Below, in pieces: positions 1 to 5,437 of a DNA stretch of 6,846 bases. Position numbers and translations under genes: made by a program. The notes beneath the pieces are model-generated. The model was not told the origin of the DNA. It saw only the letters and a list, made by a program, of their open reading frames with translations, and searched no databases. Each line of letters opens with the position of its first letter. Within the stretch, counting starts at the first letter, position 1. Source of the DNA: Allobrachymonas sp. (GTDB taxonomy: Bacteria; Pseudomonadota; Gammaproteobacteria; Burkholderiales; Burkholderiaceae_C); contig JAGPIR010000067.1 in assembly GCA_018054915.1 (NCBI GenBank), positions 1 to 6,846 of the forward strand, given 5' to 3'.

Positions 1-452
1 ACGCCATTCACGGCCAAACGGCGGCCAAAGTGATCGTGGATCGGGCCGATCACCAAAAGGAAAACATGGGCCTGACTCATTGGGAAGGCGCGCCTCACGG
101 CAAGATTCACAAATACGATGTGTCTGTTGCCAAGAACTACCTTTTGGAGTTCGAGTTGGCGCAGCTACAGCGCATCGTGTCGGCCTACCTGGACATGGCC
201 GAACTCCAGGCCATGCGCCGCATTCCCATGACCATGCGGGATTGGGAAGAACGCTTGAGCGGCTTCCTGAAGCTGTGGGACAGGGACATTCTGCAGGACG
301 CGGGCAAGGTGTCAGCAGAAATCGCCAAGGCCCACGCGGAAAGTGAATTCGAGAAATACCGCATCGTGCAGGATCGGCTGTTTGAGAGTGATTTCGATCG
401 GCTGCTGAAACAAATTGAATACGGCGGCACGCCCGGCAAGGACGAGGACTGA
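1..452 (+). CDS. rhuM: RhuM-family virulence/accessory protein, C-terminal part (5' end outside window)
   Basis: The reading frame is open from the window edge (complete codons from base 3) to TGA at 450-452, so about 149 C-terminal residues are visible and the start lies upstream. The GTG at 30 is an internal Val codon, because the frame reads through it with conserved residues on both sides. The family signature is clear: GQTAAKVIVDRAD, then NMGLTHWEG, VAKNYL, a block QAMRRIPMTMRDWEERL, and then LWDRDIL and AKAHAESEFEKYRIVQD. RhuM proteins are named after a Salmonella pathogenicity-island gene. Their molecular function is not established, and homologues often sit beside or inside type I restriction-modification operons and in islands. 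Whether such an operon lies upstream cannot be seen here. The gene ends five bases before the next start, so the two were probably one transcription unit. Family assignment is firm; function is unknown. Confidence 0.9.
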   Translation, partial: AIHGQTAAKVIVDRADHQKENMGLTHWEGAPHGKIHKYDVSVAKNYLLEFELAQLQRIVSAYLDMAELQAMRRIPMTMRDWEERLSGFLKLWDRDILQDAGKVSAEIAKAHAESEFEKYRIVQDRLFESDFDRLLKQIEYGGTPGKDED

Positions 453-457
453 CGCGC

Positions 458-738
458 ATGGCTACGAAAAAAACGCCAAAAACCAACCCCAGCTGGAGCG
501 ATGTCAAAACCAAACTGGGGGATTTCCACCGCGCCGGGCTGATGGGTCTGGTGCAAGGCCTGTACTCCGCCAGCAAGAACAACAAAGCCTTCCTGCATGC
601 CCGCTTTTCACCGCAGTGCGCCAGGATGGTGAGGTCACTGCGCTGCAGGCCATCCTGCAACACGGTGAAGATCAGCTTGCGCAGGGTAAGGTCAAGCCGG
701 TGGCCGAGGTCGTCAAGCGTCTGCGGCGGGTGAAGTGA
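458..738 (+). pseudogene. Chimeric gene relic: hypothetical-protein N-terminus fused out of frame to an unrelated C-terminal tail
   Basis: An ATG at 458 follows a good ribosome binding site (GAGGA at 444-448, nine-base spacer). The first 50 or so residues look like real protein: MATKKTPKTNPSWSDVKTKL, then LMGLVQGLYSASKNNKAFLHARF. This resembles the N-terminus of small uncharacterised proteins of the DUF6155 kind, which are normally much longer; the DUF number is from memory and uncertain. From about base 605 the same frame turns into Arg/Ser/Cys-rich, non-protein-like sequence and stops at 731-733. Over the same bases the frame one base behind (codons from 604) gives a sensible tail, with VTALQAILQHGEDQLAQGKV and then EVVKRLR, stopping at 736-738. 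A deletion that joined two genes out of frame explains this best. The tail has the look of a ParD/CopG-type antitoxin C-terminus, but that is only a guess. A 91-residue product could still be translated. Confidence 0.55.
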
Positions 739-762
739 CGGACCACGAACCAATGAAAGCGA

Positions 763-802
763 TCTTTAATTGTTGCCAATAGAATTAAAGAGTGTTTTAA
801 TT
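763..802. promoter_or_regulatory. Putative operator of the fic gene: three TTTAATT boxes
   Basis: A perfect nine-base inverted repeat, TCTTTAATT (763-771) and AATTAAAGA (783-791), is separated by 11 bases. A third box, TTTAATT (796-802), lies in the same orientation as the first. The middle and right boxes therefore form a second inverted pair. The set covers the spacer and both elements of the predicted fic promoter, as expected of a repressor site. No regulator gene is adjacent on this side. The winged-helix-like C-terminus of the Fic protein itself is one candidate for autoregulation, which is inference. Confidence 0.55.
773..801 (+). promoter_or_regulatory. Predicted sigma-70 promoter of fic
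   Basis: TTGCCA (773-778) matches the -35 consensus at five of six bases. It is followed, after exactly 17 bases, by TTTAAT (796-801), which matches the -10 at five of six. Transcription would begin near 808, giving a leader of about 24 bases. The stretch is AT-rich within a GC-rich surrounding, which also supports promoter function. Both elements overlap the TTTAATT boxes. Confidence 0.6.
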
Positions 803-831
803 TGGAAATACTCTACTAAAGGCCGCTTTCA

Positions 832-1980
832 ATGACACGCACCACTGGAACCTACTCGATTTCCACGACGCTCGGCGAATCGGTGCGCGCATTCGTGCCC
901 CATGCCTTGCCGCCATCTGTTCCAGCGCTGTCACCCGAGGTTTTCACTGACCTCAACCGGCAGACAGAACTGGCGCTTGCGCGTCTGGCAGGCGTGTCAG
1001 GATTGGTGCCGTCGGTGGATTGGTTGTTATATAGCGCGATCCGCAAGGAAGCCCTGCTTACATCGCAGATTGAGGGCACGCAAGCCACGCTGACCGACCT
1101 GTTCGATGAGGAAGCAGGTTTCAAGGTCAGCAACACCGACGATGTGGAGGAAGTGACCAACTACCTGCATGCCTTTCGCTGGACGCAGGAGCAACTGCGT
1201 GATCCCAAAGGGCTACCCATCAGCGTGCGGCTGTTGTGCGAGGCGCACCGGCGCTTGCTTGATGGGGCCCGAGGTGCAGGCAAGCAACCCGGGGAGTTGC
1301 GCCAGTCGCAAAACTGGATCGGTGGCACACGACCCGGCAATGCGGTTTTCGTACCGCCACCGCCGGAGCACGTTCCCACGCTGCTGGCCGACATGGAACG
1401 GTTCATTCACGACACGGCGACGGATTTGCCGCCGATGGTCAAGGTGGCCCTGATCCATGCGCAGTTTGAAACCATCCACCCGTTCCTGGATGGCAACGGA
1501 CGCATCGGCCGACTGCTGATCGCAGCCCTGTTTGAACATTGGGGATTGCTGTCTGAACCCTTGATGTACCTCAGCGGCTATCTGAAACAACACCAGGCGG
1601 AGTACTACCGTCGGCTTTCTGCCATCCGCACGAAGGGGGATTGGGAGTCTTGGGTCACGTTCTTTTTGGAAGGTGTGGCCACGGCTGCGGGTGACGCCGA
1701 GAAAAACATCATTGAGGTCGCCAGCCTTGTGGCCACCGATCGTAGGCGCTTGTTGCAATCCGCCAAGGCAGGCCCGACGAGCTACCGGCTGTTCGAAATG
1801 CTGCCGATGATGCCGCGCTTCACCATCGAACGCGTGCGTCAACAACTGGACACCAGTTTCCCGACCGCAACGGCGGCGGTCAAGGCACTGGAAGAGTTGG
1901 GCATCGTGGCCGAGATGACTGGCCAAAAAAAGAACCGGAGTTACAGTTATCAGGCCTACGTTGAACTGCTCTCTCGGTGA
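832..1980 (+). CDS. Fic-family protein adenylyltransferase (Fic_N domain, self-inhibited type)
   Basis: The product has 382 residues. The ATG at 832 is preceded by AAAGG (818-822) with a nine-base spacer. A Fic_N-type N-terminal domain spans about residues 15-100. The Fic core follows, with the target-binding flap around residues 163-180 (GTRPGNAVFVPPPPEHV) and the complete active-site motif HPFLDGNGRIGR at 216-227. His216 is the expected general base, Asp220 the magnesium ligand, and the Gly/Asn/Arg residues bind phosphates. Proteins with this motif usually move AMP from ATP to a Ser, Thr or Tyr of a target protein. An N-terminal inhibitory motif of the (S/T)xxxE(G/N) type is present as T77-S-Q-I-E81-G82, whose Glu would block the ATP site, so a separate antitoxin is not required. 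Residues from about 318 to the end look like a winged helix (RFTIERVRQQL, then TATAAVKALEELGIV). The gene appears to be its own transcription unit. The cellular target cannot be predicted; a stand-alone stress or toxin-like role is plausible. Confidence 0.93.
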   Translation: MTRTTGTYSISTTLGESVRAFVPHALPPSVPALSPEVFTDLNRQTELALARLAGVSGLVPSVDWLLYSAIRKEALLTSQIEGTQATLTDLFDEEAGFKVSNTDDVEEVTNYLHAFRWTQEQLRDPKGLPISVRLLCEAHRRLLDGARGAGKQPGELRQSQNWIGGTRPGNAVFVPPPPEHVPTLLADMERFIHDTATDLPPMVKVALIHAQFETIHPFLDGNGRIGRLLIAALFEHWGLLSEPLMYLSGYLKQHQAEYYRRLSAIRTKGDWESWVTFFLEGVATAAGDAEKNIIEVASLVATDRRRLLQSAKAGPTSYRLFEMLPMMPRFTIERVRQQLDTSFPTATAAVKALEELGIVAEMTGQKKNRSYSYQAYVELLSR

Positions 1981-1994
1981 CAAACACCCGCAAG

Positions 1995-2023
1995 CCCGCA
2001 GCAACCCGCAGCAACCCGCAGCA
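1995..2023 (+). repeat. Short tandem repeat, about 2.9 copies of a 10-base unit
   Basis: The unit CCCGCAGCAA occurs at 1995-2004 and 2005-2014, and lacks only its last base at 2015-2023. A degraded copy, CCCGCAAG, precedes it at 1987-1994. The array starts just after the fic stop codon and lies before its terminator, so it would be in the 3' untranslated region. No function is evident. The remaining bases to 2081 show no other structure that I can support. Confidence 0.7.
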
Positions 2024-2081
2024 GTGCTCATTGGCCCCAATAGCGAGTGGTTTGGTTGTGAACGCCGCATCACCTATCACG

Positions 2082-2115
2082 ATGACCCGCCCGTTATACG
2101 GCGGGTCATTTTTTT
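2082..2115 (+). terminator. Intrinsic (Rho-independent) terminator of fic
   Basis: A perfect ten-base stem, ATGACCCGCC (2082-2091) with GGCGGGTCAT (2100-2109), encloses an eight-base loop. A run of seven T follows at 2109-2115. It lies about 100 bases after the fic stop. In the other direction the hairpin is not followed by a T-run, so it should not end the convergent tetR transcript efficiently. Confidence 0.85.
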
Positions 2116-2145
2116 GTGAATCCCGCCTATCTTGGGAAATTCGAG

Positions 2146-2757
2146 TTACGCATCAAAAACTTGATACGCGGTCATGAATGTTGCCACGGCTCTCGAAACC
2201 ATTGCTTTGATCTGATCTGCGTTCTGTCTGGGCAGGGTATTGAACAGGAATGGCTCGATCCATTCAGCTTCCAGCAAAGCCTTGAGGTGAATACTTGCAA
2301 TATGAGGATCTGCCTTTCGCAGTTTGCCTTGGTCCATCGCCTGTTTCAGAAAGGCGGAAATTACCGCATTGCTACGCATCGGCCCCATTTCATAGCATCT
2401 GCGACCAAGCTCAGAACGGCCCGCCTCGGACACCATCATGCGCCTTACGGCTTGAACTTGTGGCGAGTACAGCAATGCAAGAAGACGTTCTCCAAAAGAT
2501 ATTAAAGACAGCGTAAGGTCTTCCTGGTTCAGATCCAGGGCCTCGAAAGTTGCCAGAAATTCTTTTTCGGTGGCCTCAAAGACAACCTCCGAGAACAATT
2601 CTTCCTTGGAGGTGAAGTAGTTATACAAGGTCGGCTTGGAGCAACCAACGCGCTCGCAAATGTCCGAAACTGAACTGCGTTCAAACCCAAATTCCTGAAA
2701 AACTTCTGCTGCGGCCTGCAGGATCGCTTGCTTTTTTGTCTCGCTTTTTGTTCGCAT
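2146..2757 (-). CDS. TetR/AcrR-family transcriptional repressor of the adjacent efflux operon
   Basis: The product has 203 residues. The ATG lies at 2757-2755, preceded on the minus strand by AAAGAGG with about six bases of spacing, which fixes the start. The N-terminal TetR DNA-binding domain spans about residues 8-55 (KKQAILQAAAEVFQEFGFE, then SVSDICERVGCSKPTLYNYF, then SKEELF). This is the classic helix-turn-helix with its conserved GxSKxTLYxYFxSKEEL ending. Residues from about 60 on form the helical ligand-binding and dimer domain, similar in style to the AefR-like TetR C-terminal group. The gene is divergent from the outer-membrane/EmrA/EmrB operon across a gap with two matching operators. 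By analogy with TetR regulators placed next to pumps, it most likely represses the pump and itself until a drug or metabolite binds. The ligand cannot be told from sequence. It converges with fic and lacks a clear intrinsic terminator of its own. Confidence 0.93.
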   Translation of the reverse strand: MRTKSETKKQAILQAAAEVFQEFGFERSSVSDICERVGCSKPTLYNYFTSKEELFSEVVFEATEKEFLATFEALDLNQEDLTLSLISFGERLLALLYSPQVQAVRRMMVSEAGRSELGRRCYEMGPMRSNAVISAFLKQAMDQGKLRKADPHIASIHLKALLEAEWIEPFLFNTLPRQNADQIKAMVSRAVATFMTAYQVFDA

Positions 2758-2775
2758 GTCAAGCCTCTTTTTTTG

Positions 2776-2791
2776 TAAACCAACCGGTTCA
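2776..2791. promoter_or_regulatory. TetR operator 1
   Basis: TAAACCAACCGGTTCA is an imperfect inverted repeat (TAAACC, four-base spacer, GGTTCA). It matches operator 2 at 14 of 16 bases. It contains the perfect palindrome AACCGGTT (2782-2789) and is extended outward by GTTTA (2792-2796), so an alternative, longer symmetric register exists. It overlaps the predicted -35 of the efflux operon and abuts or overlaps the -10 region of tetR on the other strand, so one bound dimer could control both promoters. Confidence 0.7.
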
Positions 2792-2816
2792 GTTTAGACC
2801 ATCCGCCCGCTACAAT
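2788..2816 (+). promoter_or_regulatory. Predicted promoter of the efflux operon
   Basis: TACAAT at 2811-2816 matches the -10 consensus at five of six bases. Seventeen bases upstream, TTCAGT (2788-2793) is only a weak -35 (three of six). Start of transcription is expected near 2823. Operator 1 overlaps the -35 and operator 2 begins about six bases downstream of the start, a layout suited to strong repression. Confidence 0.45.
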
Positions 2817-2820
2817 CCAA
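2791..2820 (-). promoter_or_regulatory. Possible promoter of the tetR gene
   Basis: Reading the minus strand, TTGGAT (2820-2815) and TAAACT (2796-2791) are separated by 18 bases. They match the consensus at three and four of six bases. The start site would fall inside operator 1, consistent with autorepression. The match is weak and other positions are possible. Confidence 0.3.
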
Positions 2821-2828
2821 CTCTTTAC

Positions 2829-2844
2829 TAAACCAAGCGGTTTA
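2829..2844. promoter_or_regulatory. TetR operator 2
   Basis: TAAACCAAGCGGTTTA is a perfect six-base inverted repeat, TAAACC and GGTTTA, around a four-base spacer. Its centre is 53 bases from that of operator 1, close to five helical turns, so both sites face the same side of the DNA. It lies between the predicted transcription start and the GGAG ribosome binding site (2850-2853) of the first efflux gene. Confidence 0.75.
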
Positions 2845-2858
2845 TATATGGAGCCTTG

Positions 2859-4328
2859 ATGCCTGCGGATAACTCTCTACCCATGTCTTGTATACATCGA
2901 TTGCATTTGCCGCTGATGCTGGTATGCGCTGCCATAGCAGCATCCGGCTGTGCCCAGTTGCCTGCGCAGCAGGCGTTGCCTCCCATAAAAACACCGGATG
3001 CCTTCGCTTCAGCAGAATCTTTCCGGACTGAACCGGCCAACTGGCCAGCGGATCAATGGTGGACAGCGTATGGCGACCGGCAGCTCAACACATTGATTGA
3101 TGAAGCGTTGCAGGACGCCCCCGACCTGATGGCAGCCAACGCCCGTTTGCAACGTGCCGAGGCTTTCGCGCAAGTGGCCGGATCATCCTTGATGCCACAG
3201 GTGAATGCCGGCGCCAATATCAGCACAGACAAGCTAAGTTATAACCACCTCATGCCAAAGACCCCCGCCACGGAAGGCTGGAACGATTATGGGCGTGTCA
3301 GTATCGACTTCACGTGGGAGTTGGATTTCTGGGGCAAGAACCGCGCAGGCCTTGCGGCGGCCACATCCGAAAGAGAGGCACGCCGCGCCGAGGTGGCCCA
3401 AACCAAATTGCTGCTGGCAAGCGGCATTGCTGCCAACTATGCCGAATTGAGCCGTCTGCATGAAAAGCGCCAGCTTGCCATGCAATCAAGTGCCATACGC
3501 AAAAAAACGGCAGAACTATTAGCCAAACGTCATGCAAATGGCCTGGAAAACCGTATCGGCGTGCGCGCTGCCGACGCCGCACGTGCGGTCACTGAAAGCG
3601 ACTTGCTGGCGATAGACGAACACATCGCATTGCAACGCAACCGCATTGCCGCCCTCATGGGTCAAGGACCAGACCGTGGCCTGGCCATTGAGCCTCCGCA
3701 ACTCAAGCTGGACAAATCCTTCGGCCTGCCCAGCCATCTTTCGGCCGATCTACTGGGCCGACGACCGGACATTGCTGCCGCACGTTTGATGGTGCAGGCT
3801 CAATCCAACCGGATGAAACAAAAGAAGGCCGAGTTCTATCCCAACGTGAATCTGTCCGCCTTCATTGGCCTGCAGGCACTGGGGCTTGACATGTTGAGCA
3901 AGAGCGGTTCTGGCATCGGCAGCTTTGGGCCTGCCATTTCCTTGCCCATTTTCAATGGCGGCCGTCTTCAGGCCGAATTGCGCGGTGCAAACGCCGCGTA
4001 TGTCGAAAGCATGGCGCATTACAACGCCACAGTGGCCCACGCCCTGCAAGACGTGGCCGATGCAGCCGTAAGCCAAAAATCCTTGGTGAAACGTCTGGGC
4101 AAGGCCCAAGAGGCCGTGGACGCAGCGTCCGAAACACACCGGCTGGCGCGCAACCGCTACGAAGGCGGTTTGGCAACCTATCTGGAAGTCCTATCAGCAG
4201 AAGAAACCCTGCTGGCCAGCTTGGAGCAACAAACCAACCTACGGGCGCAGTCATGGACTCTGGACATCGCCCTCAACCGTGCCTTGGGGGGCGGCTACCT
4301 GGCGTCCAGCGCACCTTCTCCGAACTAA
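2859..4328 (+). CDS. RND-type (NodT/OprM-like) outer-membrane efflux channel lipoprotein
   Basis: From the ATG at 2859 the product has 489 residues. GGAG at 2850-2853 lies five bases upstream. A TTG at 2856 and an ATG at 2883 are in-frame alternatives, and the latter would give a shorter, more usual signal peptide. A lipoprotein signal is evident: Arg/His-containing start, hydrophobic stretch, then AASGC with the lipidated Cys31. The mature part carries typical outer-membrane-factor blocks: WWTAYGDRQLNTLIDEAL near the N-terminus, the mid-protein hinge LGRRPDI (299-305) and SFGPAISLPIFNGG (355-368) entering the second repeat. Two internally repeated coiled-coil hairpins are expected. Such proteins form trimeric channels through outer membrane and periplasm. 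Being first in an operon with EmrA- and EmrB-like genes, it very likely supplies the exit duct of that tripartite pump, the role TolC plays for E. coli EmrAB. Confidence 0.93.
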   Translation: MPADNSLPMSCIHRLHLPLMLVCAAIAASGCAQLPAQQALPPIKTPDAFASAESFRTEPANWPADQWWTAYGDRQLNTLIDEALQDAPDLMAANARLQRAEAFAQVAGSSLMPQVNAGANISTDKLSYNHLMPKTPATEGWNDYGRVSIDFTWELDFWGKNRAGLAAATSEREARRAEVAQTKLLLASGIAANYAELSRLHEKRQLAMQSSAIRKKTAELLAKRHANGLENRIGVRAADAARAVTESDLLAIDEHIALQRNRIAALMGQGPDRGLAIEPPQLKLDKSFGLPSHLSADLLGRRPDIAAARLMVQAQSNRMKQKKAEFYPNVNLSAFIGLQALGLDMLSKSGSGIGSFGPAISLPIFNGGRLQAELRGANAAYVESMAHYNATVAHALQDVADAAVSQKSLVKRLGKAQEAVDAASETHRLARNRYEGGLATYLEVLSAEETLLASLEQQTNLRAQSWTLDIALNRALGGGYLASSAPSPN

Positions 4329-4362
4329 CTCCTTCGACCAATAACATACAGAATCTTTTGCC

Positions 4363-5421
4363 ATGTCTGAAAATACACAAAACGCCGCCGAAATAATCGC
4401 CCAAAACCAAATCAAGCAACGCCGCAACAAACGCCTGGCTGCTTTAGGAGGTGTTGTTACCTTGGCAGCTATTGGCGTTGCTACCTATTGGATGCTTTAC
4501 GGTTCCCACTTCGTATCGACTGACAATGCCTACGCGGCGGCAGAAGTGGCCGCCATTACCCCAGCCGTGGGCGGGACTGTGCTTGACGTCAAAGTCACAG
4601 ATACCCAGGCAGTGAAAAAGGGTGATGTGCTGCTGCAGATTGACCCAACGGATGCCAAGCTGGCACTGGCGCAAGCCGAAGCCGAACTGAACCAGGCCAT
4701 TCGGCACGTAAAAAGCTTGGTCGCAACCGGTAGTAATCTCGGCGCACAAATCAAGGCGCGTCAAGCCGACTTCGAGCGTGCCAAGGTTGATCTTGTGCGC
4801 CGTCAGGCGTTAGTCGAATCCGGCTCCGTTTCGGGCGATGATCTGACCCGGGCCAAAAATGCCTTTGATACCGCCACGGCCAACCTCAAATCAGCAACTG
4901 CCGCAAAAGAAGCAAATGCGGTCCTGATCGCGGACACGACAGCGGACAACCATCCTGAAGTTATGGCCGCCCGTGCCCGCCTTGAACAAGCAACGGTGGA
5001 CCTGAATCGCACCACCCTCGTTTCTCCCGTAGACGGCGTGGTAGCACGTCGGCAGGTACAGGTGGGCCAGCGTGTGCAAATTGGCATGCCGCTCATGGCA
5101 GTAGTACCCGTGAATGAAATCTACGTGGACGCCAACTTTAAAGAAGTGCAGCTGAAAAAAGTCAAAACCGGTCAGCCCGTCAAGCTGCACGCCGACATTT
5201 ACGGCAAGAACGTGACTTACCACGGCGTCGTCGCCGGCTTCTCTGGTGGATCGGGTTCTGCATTTGCCGCCATTCCTGCACAAAATGCCACAGGCAACTG
5301 GATCAAGGTGGTACAGCGTCTGCCGGTTCGCATCCAGCTTGATCCCAAGGAACTACAAGCACACCCGCTCAAAGTAGGACTTTCGATGAATGCAGTAATC
5401 GATACCCGTGACGAGCGTTAA
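4363..5421 (+). CDS. emrA: EmrA-like periplasmic adaptor (HlyD-family membrane fusion protein)
   Basis: The product has 352 residues, somewhat shorter than E. coli EmrA (about 390). A basic cytoplasmic tail (KQRRNKR) precedes one transmembrane anchor at about 25-46. The EmrA hallmark VSTDNAYA (51-58) follows, then a first lipoyl half-motif (VGGTVLDVKVTDTQAVKKGD). A helical hairpin, rich in Ala, Lys and Glu, spans about 90-215. The second lipoyl half begins at SPVDG (221-225). The beta-barrel part includes VDANFKEVQLKKVKTGQPV, and QNATGNWIKVVQRLPVRI (307-324) is almost identical to E. coli EmrA as I recall it. The protein should link the inner-membrane EmrB pump to the outer-membrane channel. 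It starts 34 bases after the channel gene with no convincing ribosome binding site, which hints at translational coupling or low initiation. A different ligand range from E. coli EmrAB is possible. Confidence 0.92.
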   Translation: MSENTQNAAEIIAQNQIKQRRNKRLAALGGVVTLAAIGVATYWMLYGSHFVSTDNAYAAAEVAAITPAVGGTVLDVKVTDTQAVKKGDVLLQIDPTDAKLALAQAEAELNQAIRHVKSLVATGSNLGAQIKARQADFERAKVDLVRRQALVESGSVSGDDLTRAKNAFDTATANLKSATAAKEANAVLIADTTADNHPEVMAARARLEQATVDLNRTTLVSPVDGVVARRQVQVGQRVQIGMPLMAVVPVNEIYVDANFKEVQLKKVKTGQPVKLHADIYGKNVTYHGVVAGFSGGSGSAFAAIPAQNATGNWIKVVQRLPVRIQLDPKELQAHPLKVGLSMNAVIDTRDER

Positions 5422-5437
5422 TGAAAGATGTGCAACC

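Noticed and set aside
30..452. GTG at 30 as start of a complete 140-residue gene
   Set aside because: The frame is open upstream to the window edge with family-typical sequence (GQTAAK) before the GTG, so it is an internal codon of a longer RhuM-family gene.
1213..2073. 286-residue open frame antisense to fic
   Set aside because: It is fully covered by the fic gene with its intact catalytic motif. The antisense translation has no recognisable domain and its composition is that of a shadow frame.
2041..2115. tRNA-like or attachment-site reading of the region before the hairpin
   Set aside because: No tRNA arms, T-loop or acceptor pairing can be drawn, and no flanking direct repeat was seen. 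A simple terminator explains the hairpin and T-run.
2116..2505. Plus-strand open frame opposite tetR
   Set aside because: It lies entirely within the well-supported TetR gene on the minus strand and shows no domain.
2841..2849. TTTATATAT as the -10 element of the efflux operon
   Set aside because: Transcription would then start at about the ribosome binding site or start codon, leaving no usable leader. TACAAT at 2811-2816 fits better.
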